NCBI GenBank assembly: GCA_016191165.1
Contig: JACPPF010000043.1
Location: 1 to 62,347 of the forward strand
Direction: 5' to 3'
Length of the DNA stretch: 62,347 nt
Source of the DNA: Planctomycetota bacterium
GTDB taxonomy: Bacteria; Planctomycetota; Planctomycetia; Gemmatales; Gemmataceae
In this document: in pieces, positions 41,796 through 51,364 of the stretch
How the letters are laid out: each line of letters opens with the position of its first letter
Position numbering within the stretch: the first letter of the stretch is position 1
The notes under the pieces: model-generated
What the model saw: only the letters and a program-made list of their open reading frames with translations
The model's database searches: none
What the model was told of the DNA's origin: nothing
Translations under genes and position numbers: made by a program

Positions 41796-43235
41796 ATGTT
41801 CGACAACGAAGAGCGGTCCGGGCTATATGGACATCTCACCGCTCGTCAGCATGAATGCTGTACGTTCGACGATGAGGAACCTCCCGGTAAACCGAAGCGC
41901 CATCCGCTCTGGCGCAAAGTTCCCAAAAGGCAATGGGACGATTGGCGTTGGCAGTCGCAGAACGCCATCCGCTCGGTGCGTCAGCTCCGAGAATTGCTAC
42001 CCTTCTCTCCCGAGGAACTGGAAGCCATCGGGGCCCTGGAAGCCGAGTACAAGCTCGCGATTCCTCCCTACTACTTCTCTCTCATCAACTGCGCCGACCC
42101 GAACGATCCGATCCGCTTGCAGTCGGTCACTTCTCCGCTCGAAGCGAATTCCTCCTTCGAACTTGAAGACCCGCTTGACGAGGACAAGGACTCTCCCGTC
42201 CCGGGCATCACGCACCGCTACCCGGATCGGGTTCTCATGGTCACCACCCACGTCTGCACCATGTACTGCCGCTTCTGCACTCGCAAACGCGCCACCATGG
42301 TCCGCGGCGGCTGGGACGCCATCAGCCGCAACGATGAAAGGATGATCGAGTACGTGCGCGATCACCCGCAGATTCGCGATGTGGTTGTCTCCGGCGGCGA
42401 TCCGCTCTCGCTGCCAACCGCGAAGCTCAAGTATTTTCTGCACAACCTGCGCGACATCCCGCACGTCGATGTCATCCGCATCGGCACGCGCGTGCCGACG
42501 ACGTTGCCGCAGAAGCTCTACGATCCGGAACTGCTTGACATTCTGGAAAGCGCGGAGAAGGTCTGGATTCAGACGCACTTCAACCATCCGCGCGAGATCA
42601 CGCCCGAGGTCGCCCGCGCTTGCAAGAGCCTGGCGATGCGCGGGATGCCATTAAACAACCACTCGGTGTTGCTAAAGGGGGTAAACGACGACCTCGCGAC
42701 GATGCGTCAGCTGTTGCGAGCGCTGTTGCGCATCAAGGTTCGTCCCTATTATCTGTTCCACTGCGACCCCGTCATCGGGGCCGGGCATTTCCGGACTTCG
42801 ATCTGGAAGGGGCTGGAGATTCTCGAAGGCCTGCGAGGCCACATGTCCGGGCTGGCGATCCCGACCTATGTCGTGGATAGCCCGCACGGCGGCGGCAAGA
42901 TTCCGCTCATGCCGAACTACATGGTGTCGGCGTCCGACGACTGCGTGATCCTGCGCAATTACGAAGGGATGCTGGTTCGTTATCAGGCCGAGGACAAACC
43001 GACGACGATTCGTCCGACGGCCAATCGCGGTGTCAGCCAGCTAATCCAGGGAACGCAGACGGCGATCGTGCCAAAAGAAAGCGAACGGCTTGAGCGTCGC
43101 CGGCAGTATTTGCAAAACAAGCCGGCTCAAGCCGAGCCAGCCGGTTGTTCCGAAACGCGCGACGAAGAAGATCCCACGGCGCGCCGTTCGCGCGGCCGCA
43201 AGCTCGTCGCATCATTGCCGGTGGTGGCGGAATGA
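41796..43235 (+). CDS. kamA: KamA family radical SAM lysine 2,3-aminomutase
   Basis: This 479-residue protein has the radical-SAM motif CTMYCRFC (C154, C158, C161) and PLP-binding K in HGGGKIPLMPNY. Other family landmarks are VVVSGGDPLSLPTAKLKYFL, IRIGTRVPTTLPQ and HFNHPREITPEVARACKSLA. KamA converts lysine to beta-lysine using SAM, PLP and a 4Fe-4S cluster; some homologues (EpmB) act on EF-P. The C-terminal tail of about 70 residues is polar and variable. GGAGGT lies 11 nt before ATG 41796. Alternatively it is a related aminomutase of unknown substrate. Confidence 0.9.
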   Translation: MFDNEERSGLYGHLTARQHECCTFDDEEPPGKPKRHPLWRKVPKRQWDDWRWQSQNAIRSVRQLRELLPFSPEELEAIGALEAEYKLAIPPYYFSLINCADPNDPIRLQSVTSPLEANSSFELEDPLDEDKDSPVPGITHRYPDRVLMVTTHVCTMYCRFCTRKRATMVRGGWDAISRNDERMIEYVRDHPQIRDVVVSGGDPLSLPTAKLKYFLHNLRDIPHVDVIRIGTRVPTTLPQKLYDPELLDILESAEKVWIQTHFNHPREITPEVARACKSLAMRGMPLNNHSVLLKGVNDDLATMRQLLRALLRIKVRPYYLFHCDPVIGAGHFRTSIWKGLEILEGLRGHMSGLAIPTYVVDSPHGGGKIPLMPNYMVSASDDCVILRNYEGMLVRYQAEDKPTTIRPTANRGVSQLIQGTQTAIVPKESERLERRRQYLQNKPAQAEPAGCSETRDEEDPTARRSRGRKLVASLPVVAE

Positions 43236-43261
43236 GATTGGGATCGATTGGAATGGCGAAA

Positions 43262-43294
43262 GGGGACCCGAAGAAAAGCGGGTCCTCTTTTTTT
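43262..43294 (+). terminator. Intrinsic terminator after kamA
   Basis: GGACCCG/CGGGTCC stem with AAGAAAAG loop, then TCTTTTTTT. Confidence 0.85.
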
Positions 43295-43407
43295 GCGTAT
43301 TTCGTCAGCGCCTTGGGCCGGATTAGTTGACAAGCGACGTGCCGATCCTCTTTTGGTATTCCTGCTTGGCAATCCTGAGTATGTGCCTGGCCACGGTGGC
43401 GCAAGAG

Positions 43408-44010
43408 CTATGGGCGATGATAATCCTTTTCCTCCTTGAACGCCGACCCGAGCAGATCGTTGATTTGCCTTTTGACAAGTGACCGTCGATCATTGGTTTG
43501 GTACACGGACCGGGCCAGGGCGATGAACTCGGCGCCGAAGTCCTGTCGGCTCTCGCAGGCGCGGATGGCGTTCTCGATGTCCCAGAGTTGTTCGTTGATC
43601 CCCTTCAACTCCTGAATCAGTTCGTCAAGGCCCGGCGTGGCGTTGATCGCGCGGCGGCGCGTGTCGTCTACCACGTCGAATTCCGCCAGCACGTTGCGCA
43701 ACTTGCCCTCAGCGCGGATCCGTTCGGATTTGATTTTAAGGATCGTCCATTTGTCCAGAAGTTCCCCCGGGGCCACCTCCACCCGGATCGTCGCATTGGG
43801 ACTACGCAGGGTTTCGATCGCGCGTTGGAGCGCGGCGAAAGCCTCCGGCCAGCGCTGATCCATCGCAAGCACGTCGCCGAGTTGCACGAGAGCGTCAACA
43901 TCGCCTGCGCGAGCGTTCAGGGCCAGGCGGCACAGGGACTCCGCCCTATCCAGTTTTCCAGCCTGGACAGCGGCCTGGGCATCCGCCAGCCAGTGAGAGA
44001 TCGGGGTCAT
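43408..44010 (-). CDS. TPR-like N-terminus with DUF6165-like domain, 200 aa
   Basis: The N-terminus is TPR-like (AGKLDRAESLCRLALNARAG, VDALVQLGDVLAMDQRWPEA). The C-terminal half reads EVAPGELLDKWTILKIKSER and ends with charged helices, as in DUF6165 proteins. No catalytic site seen. GAGGTAC lies 5-6 nt before ATG 44010. A stand-alone gene; function unknown. Confidence 0.65.
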   Translation of the reverse strand: MTPISHWLADAQAAVQAGKLDRAESLCRLALNARAGDVDALVQLGDVLAMDQRWPEAFAALQRAIETLRSPNATIRVEVAPGELLDKWTILKIKSERIRAEGKLRNVLAEFDVVDDTRRRAINATPGLDELIQELKGINEQLWDIENAIRACESRQDFGAEFIALARSVYQTNDRRSLVKRQINDLLGSAFKEEKDYHRP

Positions 44011-44235
44011 GCTCGGTACCTCGGCGCCGGGGCGGAACCAAATCCGCGCCGCAAGAAATCAAAACGCGGGCAGCCCATTTTTTTTACACCGCGCTTTCAT
44101 TACAAAACCGCATGACCCTATTGTAATGGATTGGTACGCGAGCAACTTGCGGAAATGTCGTCCGGCTGAGACCACCACGATGGGGTCGCGCGGAAGACGT
44201 TGGGCGAGTTGATGCACGAAGCGTTCCGACCATTT

Positions 44236-45870
44236 TCATGGCGACTTGACCGCGCTAACCGTGGCCGACCTCGACGAAATCGATTCGCCATCGGCATACA
44301 AATCAAGCATGTGAAGGTGTTCGAGAGCCGACTGGATTGCTTGCTGCACCGTCCCGGAATTCCAGATATCAAGAGTCATCTTGTTTGTCTCCGGCCCGGG
44401 ATCCTCCCAGCGTTCTGCGATCAATTGATGGATGGACCAATCGGCGTCCGAGGGATCGCCACGCCGCGTTAGAAGGCGCTGGCGGACCGCCTCGGGATCG
44501 GATCGACATACGAAGAAAACCGCAGGTACTCCCCAATGGGCGGCGGCGTCCAGGAAAGCATGGCGCCACCCCTCGGCCATGAAACTCGCATCCACGAGGG
44601 CGCGGCCGCCATCAAACAGAAGAAGATTCACCCGGCGCAAACACTCCGCGTAGGTCCGGTCAGTCCACTCGCGCGTGTAGAGTCCCCCACCCGTGGTCAA
44701 TCCACTGGGTTCCGTTCCGACAAGTTCCTTGCGCACGACATCGGACCTGATTACCGTGAAGCCGGCTTGTGCCGCGAGACCCTGTGCCAGCGTGGACTTG
44801 CCGGAACCTGGTAGACCGCCCACCAGGACCACGCAGGGCTTGCGGCCGCGTTCCTCCAATTCGGCGAGGGCAAGCAGCCAGTGCGCCCGCGCCTGGGCGA
44901 GAGCCCGCGCCTGCTCGGTTGGAGGGACTTCGGTCTCGGCGGCTTTCAACCCTTCCACCTTGGCGCGGACAATCGCTCGATAGGCCGTGTAATACGCCAG
45001 CAAGGCTCGGCCTTCTTGATCTCCTGACGCGTGGAAATAGGCATCGGCAAACGCTCGTGCCAGGTCCCGCCTGCCATGGAAAGCCAGGTCCATGAAGAGA
45101 AATGCCATGTCGGCGACGGGGTCGCTGAAACGGAAGCGTTCGTTGAATTCAATGCAGTCAATGATGACCAGGTCTGCCGGAGGCTGCCGCTCGGGAAAGA
45201 AGTAGACGTGTTCGAGGTGTAAATCGCCATGCGTGTCCCGTGGAACGCCGCGCAGCGCCCGCCGGTCGATCAGGGGCTGAAGTCGGTTCAGTGCTGCCTC
45301 CGTGAGCAATTGCAGGCGATGGAAAACCGGCGTGCTGACGGTTGCGTCCACCTGAGGCGCCGATTGCTTGAAGTTCTCACGGGCGTTGGCGGCCACGATT
45401 TCATGTCGCCCAAAAGCCGCGATGTGGTCCCCAGCATCTGCTTGTCCATGAAACGCCGCAACGCGGTGAGCCAGCTTCTCCACGATGGCGCCATCGATTG
45501 CTCCACGATGAAGCCAGTCAAGGAGGGTTGCGTCGGCCGGTAGGCGTTGCATTTTTACCGCCCACTCAACGACCGCGCCAGCCCCGTCGAATGAGACTTG
45601 ATCGCGTTCTTGAGTCACCGGAACCACGCCGTGGTAGACTTCGGCGGCCAAGCGCCGATTCAACCTGACTTCCTCTTCGCAAAAATGGCGACGCCTGGCG
45701 AGGTCGGTGAAATCAAGAAAACCCAGATCGACGGCTTTCTTGATTTTGTACGCGCAAGGCCCCGCCAGGAAGACAACCGAGATGTGGGTTTGGCAAACTT
45801 CGACGCGTTCGACCGGATAAGGATAAGCCGCCGGCCGCGAAAGGGCTTCAATCAGGCGAGCAAGCACCAT
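44236..45870 (-). CDS. APH-like kinase fused to P-loop ATPase/kinase
   Basis: Residues 1-320 form an aminoglycoside-phosphotransferase-like kinase with HGDLHLEHVYF (catalytic loop) and IIDCIEFNERFRFSD (metal loop). Residues 330-515 form a P-loop kinase with VGGLPGSGKSTLAQG (Walker A). Such two-domain proteins occur in many bacteria, and their small-molecule substrate is unknown. AGGA lies 7 nt before ATG 45870. The longer frame to 45984 would overlap the response-regulator gene's 3' end, so it was rejected. Confidence 0.83.
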   Translation of the reverse strand: MVLARLIEALSRPAAYPYPVERVEVCQTHISVVFLAGPCAYKIKKAVDLGFLDFTDLARRRHFCEEEVRLNRRLAAEVYHGVVPVTQERDQVSFDGAGAVVEWAVKMQRLPADATLLDWLHRGAIDGAIVEKLAHRVAAFHGQADAGDHIAAFGRHEIVAANARENFKQSAPQVDATVSTPVFHRLQLLTEAALNRLQPLIDRRALRGVPRDTHGDLHLEHVYFFPERQPPADLVIIDCIEFNERFRFSDPVADMAFLFMDLAFHGRRDLARAFADAYFHASGDQEGRALLAYYTAYRAIVRAKVEGLKAAETEVPPTEQARALAQARAHWLLALAELEERGRKPCVVLVGGLPGSGKSTLAQGLAAQAGFTVIRSDVVRKELVGTEPSGLTTGGGLYTREWTDRTYAECLRRVNLLLFDGGRALVDASFMAEGWRHAFLDAAAHWGVPAVFFVCRSDPEAVRQRLLTRRGDPSDADWSIHQLIAERWEDPGPETNKMTLDIWNSGTVQQAIQSALEHLHMLDLYADGESISSRSATVSAVKSP

Positions 45871-45928
45871 GATACGTTCCTGGTCGTCCCGGGTTTGCCA
45901 ATCGATTGCTGTCGCGATTGCCCTGGCA

Positions 45929-47341
45929 TCACTCCGCTGGCGTTTCGCCCTCGCCGTGCCTCCCGTCCAAATCATACTTGGCAATCAGGCGGTAAAGGGC
46001 GCGCCGGCTAATGCCGAGGGCCTTGGCAGCGTGAACCTTGTTGAACTTGAACTGCTCCAGAATGCTCCGCACATGATTGCGTTCCATCGCCTCAAGTTGA
46101 AGTGGACCCGTTTCAGACGCCTCCAGCGGAGGTGACCGTGTCGTTGCCGTCGGATGAACGATCATGTTTGCCGGCAGATCGTCCATGGTGATCGTGTGCT
46201 CCTCCGCCAGGATTTGCGCCCGCTCCAGAACATTGACAAGTTCGCGGATATTGCCCGGCCAGGGGTAGCGCATCATGATGTCCAGGGCGTCCGGGTGAAC
46301 CTGGTATTTGCGCTGGCCCATCTGCCGAATCGTCAAAAAGTGATCGATCAAAAGCGGAATATCCTCGCGCCGTTCGCGCAATGGCGGCAGGGCAATCGCA
46401 ACCACATTGAGCCGATAGTAAAGGTCCTCTCGAAAGCGGCCGCTCTTTTGTTCTTCCTCCAGGGGCTTGTTGGTAGCCGCGATGATGCGCACATCGGCAT
46501 GGTGCTCCTGCGTGCTGCCGAGACGTCGGTAGCTGCCGTCTTCGAGGACGCGAAGCAGTTTCGCCTGCATGGTGGGGGACATCTCGGCGATTTCGTCCAC
46601 GAACAACGTGCCCCCCTCGGCGACTTCAATCAAGCCATGCTTGGCATGAGTGGCGCCGGTGAATGAACCCTTTTCGTGGCCAAAAAGCTCGCTCTCAAGG
46701 AGGTTTTCCTGAAGCGCCGCACAGTTGATCGTGACGAGCGCCTTCTTGGCCCGGGGACTGTTGTAATGCAGGGCGCGAGCGACCAACTCTTTGCCGGTCC
46801 CGGTGTCGCCGCGAATCAGGACGGTCGAATCGGTCGGCGCCACCTTCTGGATCAGCTGGGTGATCTGCCTCATGCCCGGGCTGATTCCGATCATCTGGTA
46901 CCGGGCGGATTCAAAGGTCAAGCGGGCGACATACTGATGCAAACGAACATTTTCCGTGCGCAGGCGACGCACCTCCATGGCCCGGCCCAATACCGGCACG
47001 ACCTGATCCGACTTGAAGGGCTTCAATAAATAATCAAAGGCGCCGGCCTTCATGGCATCGATCGCCGTTTGCACGGTCGCCTGACCGGTCATGATAATGC
47101 CGACCAGTTGCGGGTCGATCTCCAGCGCCTTTCGCAATAAATCAATGCCGTTCATTCCAGGCATCATCAAATCACTGAGGAGTAGATCGAAGTTGCCGCG
47201 CTCGATCAACTTGAGACCTTCCTCGGGGCTGGTCGTGACGCTCACTTCATAATTGCGGCGACTGAGATTACTTTCCAGGGATTCCGCCAAGTCAATCTCA
47301 TCGTCCACGACGAGAATCCGACCCAGGAGGGGTTGTGCCAT
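45929..47341 (-). CDS. Sigma-54-dependent response regulator (NtrC/AtoC type)
   Basis: This 470-residue protein has a receiver domain (D57 phosphoacceptor in DLLLSDLMMPG, K107), a sigma-54 AAA+ domain (Walker A GDTGTGKE at 178-185, GSFTGA at 225-230 in place of GAFTGA, VDEIAEMSP) and a Fis-type HTH tail (KVHAAKALGISRRALYRLIA). It activates sigma-54 promoters when phosphorylated. No histidine kinase is adjacent. The frame is open to 47776, but ATG 47341 starts the receiver fold. The A-to-S change in the sigma-54 loop is notable but tolerated in some members. Confidence 0.92.
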   Translation of the reverse strand: MAQPLLGRILVVDDEIDLAESLESNLSRRNYEVSVTTSPEEGLKLIERGNFDLLLSDLMMPGMNGIDLLRKALEIDPQLVGIIMTGQATVQTAIDAMKAGAFDYLLKPFKSDQVVPVLGRAMEVRRLRTENVRLHQYVARLTFESARYQMIGISPGMRQITQLIQKVAPTDSTVLIRGDTGTGKELVARALHYNSPRAKKALVTINCAALQENLLESELFGHEKGSFTGATHAKHGLIEVAEGGTLFVDEIAEMSPTMQAKLLRVLEDGSYRRLGSTQEHHADVRIIAATNKPLEEEQKSGRFREDLYYRLNVVAIALPPLRERREDIPLLIDHFLTIRQMGQRKYQVHPDALDIMMRYPWPGNIRELVNVLERAQILAEEHTITMDDLPANMIVHPTATTRSPPLEASETGPLQLEAMERNHVRSILEQFKFNKVHAAKALGISRRALYRLIAKYDLDGRHGEGETPAE

Positions 47342-47768
47342 GATACAAGACCCATTGATGCGGTTGCTTTGGGATGTCATTATACCACGTGGCGATACCC
47401 GGCACACCCCATGCAGAACGATTCCCTGTCGGCCTGACGTCGGGCGCCAATGAATCGTGAGCGCGATGTGGAAAGAGCCATCCGAATGGCCGCGACCCGA
47501 CGGGGAGCGTACGCTCGGCTTCGGACCACGGCCAAACGCATTGCCGTGCGTCGAAGAGCCCTTGACCAGCCCCCAGCGCAAGCTGGGGGTTTTGGGAGGC
47601 AGCCTAACCCCTAGGCTTGCGCGTGAGGCTGGTATCGCTCCCGGGTGCAGCGTGAGTTGATTGTGATCGGGCAGCGCAAGCAAGCTCGTCACTTGGCTGC
47701 CCTGCGTACTCAGAATAACAGGGACCTGAAGAATAGCGGCATAATCGATTCCCTTGGAGATCACGGCC
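47342..47768. other. Divergent intergenic region with palindromic repeat
   Basis: Contains the CCCCCAGCGCAAGCTGGGGG hairpin near 47570. No gene seen. Confidence 0.5.
47566..47594. repeat. CCCCCAGCGCAAGCTGGGGG hairpin repeat
   Basis: Palindrome in the same family as the CCCCCCGCGCAAGCGGGGGG-type element near 423-452. Confidence 0.7.
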
Positions 47769-48386
47769 ATGTCCAATGAACGCCCTGAGTCGCATTCCGA
47801 GAAGCCATTGCCGGCGCTCGGGCCGCAATCGGCCGCGGAGTTCTCGGAAAAGCCGCTACCGCCGATCGGCGAGCGGGAACCTGAAACGGAAGAGCAAGAG
47901 CGGGAATCGGAAGGTTTGGCTGTGGCGTCTCAGATCATGGAATTGCAACAGAGAGGCCACAAGGGCGCAAACTGGTTCTTCTGGGTCGCCGCACTCTCGG
48001 TTGTCAATTCGATTTCGGTACACGGCGGCATGAGCGGGTATTTCGTCGTCGGACTGGGTATCACGCTGATCGTGGATGGTTTGGCCAAGGTGCTTGGCGA
48101 ACAGAACCCGGACTTTGACATCGGACTCAAGGTGTTCGCCATCGGATTCGCCGTGGCGGCGGCCCTCGTGGTGACCGCGTTCGGCTTGCTGGCGCGAAGG
48201 GGCGCCCTCATCTTTTTCGCGATTGGCATGTTCCTGTATCTGCTCGACGGCCTGCTCTTCCTACTGGTCCAGGGCCTGATGAGCGTTGCCTTTCACGCGT
48301 TTGCGCTCTTTTGGATGTGGAGCGGTTTCAGCGCGTTTCGGCAAATCAATGCCATCCAGGCGACGCTAGTCGAAGACGCGGATTGA
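47769..48386 (+). CDS. Membrane protein with four helices, 205 aa
   Basis: The N-terminal 55 residues are polar and Pro/Glu-rich (ESHSEKPLPALGPQ...). About four transmembrane helices follow (WFFWVAALSVVNSISV, YFVVGLGITLIVDGL, VFAIGFAVAAALVVTAF, MFLYLLDGLLFLLVQG). No known domain. GGAG lies 9 nt before ATG. It could be an ion-channel-like or scaffold protein. Function unknown. Confidence 0.65.
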   Translation: MSNERPESHSEKPLPALGPQSAAEFSEKPLPPIGEREPETEEQERESEGLAVASQIMELQQRGHKGANWFFWVAALSVVNSISVHGGMSGYFVVGLGITLIVDGLAKVLGEQNPDFDIGLKVFAIGFAVAAALVVTAFGLLARRGALIFFAIGMFLYLLDGLLFLLVQGLMSVAFHAFALFWMWSGFSAFRQINAIQATLVEDAD

Positions 48387-48413
48387 TCCGCACGACCGCG
48401 GCGCGTGGCGACG

Positions 48414-49040
48414 CTACTTCAGCACCTCGATCGTGATGTCCTTGTAATACACCTTGGCCTTGGCGCCGCCGTGCATTTGCAAGCCGATGATGCCCGTGCG
48501 TTCGATCTTGGCGTCCTTCTCCGTGAAATCGACCGTGAGCGTTCCGTTCAGCGACAGCCGAATGCGTGGCCCCTCCGCGCGGATGACGTAGTCGTTCCAT
48601 TGGCCGTGCTTGACGATCTTCTCAAGGAGCTTTTTGTCCGGGGCGGCCAGGACGCGATTGCGACGCGATTCGTCGTAAAGCGCACCCCAGTAGTGTTGGC
48701 CGATGTCGGCCTGATAGCCGCTCACTTCGTGATGCTTCGGAATCCGCCTGGTCCGGAACTGGATTCCCGCGTTAACGGACTTGCGGTCGCCGAGCAGTTT
48801 GAACTTCACTTTCAGCTCGAAGTCTCCATAGCTCTTCAGCGTGCAGAGAAACTCATTGCGTGGCACGGTCTTGTCGAGCGAGCCGCCGACGATGGCGCCG
48901 TCCTCGATGCGCCAGGTATGCCTGGTATCGCCTTCCCACCCGGCCAGGGTTTTACCATCAAAGAGTTTCAGCGTTTGACCCGACGTCAGCGCCGGGAACG
49001 CGAGCCAGAGTAAAAGCGTCAGAATTCGACTTTGCGACAT
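48414..49040 (-). CDS. DUF1080 (3-keto-disaccharide hydrolase) secreted protein
   Basis: This 208-residue protein has a signal peptide (ILTLLLWLAFPALTSGQ) and the DUF1080 landmarks LFDGKTLAGWEGD, DGAIVGGS, NAGIQFRTRRIP and GYQADIGQHYWGALYDE. DUF1080 is a jelly-roll, lectin-like fold found in 3-keto-sugar hydrolases, widespread in planctomycetes and often exported with DUF1501-like proteins. It probably acts on extracellular glycans. AGGA lies 9 nt before ATG 49040. Confidence 0.88.
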   Translation of the reverse strand: MSQSRILTLLLWLAFPALTSGQTLKLFDGKTLAGWEGDTRHTWRIEDGAIVGGSLDKTVPRNEFLCTLKSYGDFELKVKFKLLGDRKSVNAGIQFRTRRIPKHHEVSGYQADIGQHYWGALYDESRRNRVLAAPDKKLLEKIVKHGQWNDYVIRAEGPRIRLSLNGTLTVDFTEKDAKIERTGIIGLQMHGGAKAKVYYKDITIEVLK

Positions 49041-49637
49041 GCGTTCGTTCCTTTCTTGTCTCGGTTGCGGACCTGTCCTACCCAGGATATTCCGACACTT
49101 GTATTCAAGCCAGCAAAACTCGAGATGGAAGCAGGCGTCGATGCGTGTGCGTTGAGCAGGCGATGCGCTGGGGGCTTGCATCCAGGCGGCGCCATGAATC
49201 AAAACCGTCCCGGGTTTCTTGCTGAGGCGACCCTCATAACTGGTTGAAAAACAAACGAGTTACGGCAACGCACTGCCGCCTGGTTTCATGGCGAACTCCC
49301 GATTGGCACGCAACGTGCGATAAGACCCTCCACTCTCCAGCTTGCAAAAAAAATCCAGCCTCAAGCAAGCTCCTCTGCAAACGCGACGCTCTCCGCATTC
49401 ACGCTTTCCCAAACGGAGCGTCTCTCTCCCACGAAATGGTAGGTCGGCACGCCGACGATCCGCTTGCGCTTTTCCATGCGCCGAGCAGGTTGAAGGTGCG
49501 CCTTGTTCAGACCCAGAGCGGCGCACCGATGTCGTACATCGGCGGCCATGATTTGGGTGCGCGCCGGCATGAGTGCCCGCGCATCGATCTTTTGATTTTG
49601 CGTTACCCGATTCCAATAACCATGAAAGGACCGAGGA
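49041..49637. other. Long intergenic region before DUF1559 gene
   Basis: About 600 bp without a convincing gene. A sigma-54-like sequence lies at 49303-49319. Otherwise no clear structure. Confidence 0.45.
49303..49319 (+). promoter_or_regulatory. Candidate sigma-54 (-24/-12) promoter
   Basis: TTGGCACGCAACGTGC has GG (49305-49306) and GC (49317-49318) separated by 10 nt, as at -24/-12 sites. It matches TGGCACG but has GTGC rather than TTGC. The predicted start is near 49330, some 300 nt before the DUF1559 gene. A sigma-54 activator is encoded about 2 kb away. Confidence 0.35.
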
Positions 49638-50564
49638 ATGTTACACCATCCACGTTCGCACCGCCAGGGGTTCACGTTGATTGAACTCTTGGTTGTTATC
49701 GCCATCATCGCGATTTTGATCGCACTGCTGGTTCCAGCCGTGCAAAAGGTCCGCTCCGCGGCCGCGCGGACGCAGAGCCTCAATAACCTCAAGCAGATGG
49801 CCCTTGCCGCGCACGGCTATCACGACGCCACGAAGCGTCTGCCCCCGAGTGCAATTTACGACTACTACTTCAGCTACACGTACACCAACGGCAGCCTGAC
49901 GGCCTACGACTACAACTACACCTACGTCAACTTCTTTTTCCTGATCCTGCCGTACATTGAGCAGGACGCTGTTTTTCGCGCCGGTTCGACGACCTACACC
50001 GCCAATTACGGATATACCTACACCCAACGCACCACGAGTTGGACCAACTCCAGTGCCGTCTATGGACAGCCGGTCTCGGTCTACAATAATCCGTCTGACC
50101 CGTCGGTCAGCAACGGCATGGCCACCAACGGCACCTATGCCGTCAGCGGTTATTCCGTCAATGCCTCAGTCGTTCCCAGCTATTACCACTACGGCTACAG
50201 CTACGCCGGCATCACGGCCTCCCCTTACGACTACACGACTGGCAGCAAGGTGAGCCTCGTGGCGGGCATTCCCGACGGCACATCCAACACGGTGTTGCTT
50301 GCCGAGCGTTACGGCAATTGCAACACGTCGCCAAACTACTGGGGTTACTACGGCTATGCCGCGTTTACCAGCGCATACACGATCCAGGCGGCGCCACTGA
50401 TGACGGCGTGCAACCCCAGCCAGGTGCAGGCCTCTCGTTCGGAGGGAATCTGCGTGGCGATGTGCGACGGCACCGCCCGCCTCGTGCCCACGACAATCTC
50501 GACCGCTCAATGGGTCGGCGGCTGCAACCCGAGCGATGGCGTCAACCTGCCGCTGGACTTCTAA
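49638..50564 (+). CDS. Tyrosine-rich DUF1559 protein with pilin-like N-terminus
   Basis: This 308-residue protein has the prepilin-type N-terminus [20 protein letters not shown], preceded by a short basic leader. The DUF1559 body includes [30 protein letters not shown] and a late [13 protein letters not shown]1559 proteins are an expanded family of pseudopilin-like exported proteins in planctomycetes. The middle is unusually rich in Tyr ([20 protein letters not shown]), which may promote adhesion or crosslinking. GAGGA directly precedes ATG. Secretion needs PilD-like processing. Confidence 0.9.
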   Translation: MLHHPRSHRQGFTLIELLVVIAIIAILIALLVPAVQKVRSAAARTQSLNNLKQMALAAHGYHDATKRLPPSAIYDYYFSYTYTNGSLTAYDYNYTYVNFFFLILPYIEQDAVFRAGSTTYTANYGYTYTQRTTSWTNSSAVYGQPVSVYNNPSDPSVSNGMATNGTYAVSGYSVNASVVPSYYHYGYSYAGITASPYDYTTGSKVSLVAGIPDGTSNTVLLAERYGNCNTSPNYWGYYGYAAFTSAYTIQAAPLMTACNPSQVQASRSEGICVAMCDGTARLVPTTISTAQWVGGCNPSDGVNLPLDF

Positions 50565-50569
50565 GAAAC

Positions 50570-50640
50570 TCCGCCAAAAAAATCTCGCGAACGCTATGCC
50601 GCTTGCGGCCTGGCGCTCGCGAGACAACTTGCTAACGCTA
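50570..50640. repeat. Hairpin TCTCGCGAACGC...GCGCTCGCGAGA after DUF1559 gene
   Basis: Inverted repeats of TCTCGCGA/TCGCGAGA flank a GC-rich loop between the DUF1559 and lipoprotein genes. It may be a terminator or attenuator, or a dispersed element. Confidence 0.45.
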
Positions 50641-50753
50641 CGCCGCCAGCGGCGAATACGCGGCCCTGGTTACCTTGGCAATTGTCGGTGCGATTCGACG
50701 CGCTCGGTCCACCCTACCTCCAACCCGTGTTTCCATTCAGGAGTGTCCACTAC

Positions 50754-51233
50754 ATGCGATGCCAACTTGTCCGATTTATGTTTCCCGCGATCGTCGCCTT
50801 GGTATCCCTCGGTTGCGGCGGCACGCCCACTCGCCCAGGCGCCAAGGTTGAAGGCGTGGTCAAGGTGGACGGCAAGCCGTTGCCAATGGGCAGCGTCCTC
50901 ATGGTTAGCCTTGATGGCAAAACCGACGACTCCGGGTCGATCGACGAGGAAGGCAGATTTGTCATCCCCAATGCGCCTCTCGGTAAGGTCAAGGTTTGTC
51001 TCGTCGTCCCGGAGGTGCCCCCGCCGACCAAGAAACCGCCGATGAAGCTCAAGGGCGGTCCTCAAGAAACCAAGGAGGACGCCGAGTTGAAAAATCCGCT
51101 TCACACACGCAAGAACCTGGAACTGTTAAGCAAAATCCCGGCCAAATATCGAGACAGTAACAAGTCCGGGCTGGTGTACGAAGTGAACCCAGATCAGAAT
51201 TCGACCTTCGTGATCTCCATCAAATCCCGATAA
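50754..51233 (+). CDS. Small lipoprotein with carboxypeptidase-regulatory-like domain
   Basis: This 159-residue protein has lipobox LVSLGC (C21). The mature part includes VEGVVKVDGKPLPMGSVLMV and GSIDEEGRFVIPNAPLGKVK, the pattern of CarboxypepD-regulatory/transthyretin-like domains common in planctomycete lipoproteins that follow DUF1559 genes. It sits in the outer membrane or periplasm. AGGAG lies 11 nt before ATG. It probably forms a unit with the DUF1559 gene upstream. Confidence 0.8.
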   Translation: MRCQLVRFMFPAIVALVSLGCGGTPTRPGAKVEGVVKVDGKPLPMGSVLMVSLDGKTDDSGSIDEEGRFVIPNAPLGKVKVCLVVPEVPPPTKKPPMKLKGGPQETKEDAELKNPLHTRKNLELLSKIPAKYRDSNKSGLVYEVNPDQNSTFVISIKSR

Positions 51234-51259
51234 AGGAAGGTCGTGTGGCAAGAGGGGGG

Positions 51260-51290
51260 AAGCCCAGGGACATCCGTCTCTGGGCTTTAT
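51260..51290 (+). terminator. Intrinsic terminator-like hairpin
   Basis: AAGCCCAG / CTGGGCTT stem, followed by TATCGTT. It lies 25 nt after the lipoprotein stop. Confidence 0.65.
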
Positions 51291-51330
51291 CGTTGGCGCA
51301 TTTGCTCCTGGCCTTTTTGCGGCCTATAGT

Positions 51331-51350
51331 TTGTTAACCGAAATTAACAA
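51331..51350. promoter_or_regulatory. Perfect inverted repeat TTGTTAA-N6-TTAACAA
   Basis: 7-bp arms around CCGAAA, 15 nt before the HerA ATG and in an AT-rich patch. This is a likely operator for a dimeric regulator. Confidence 0.5.
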
Positions 51351-51364
51351 TCTGGAGCATTTTG

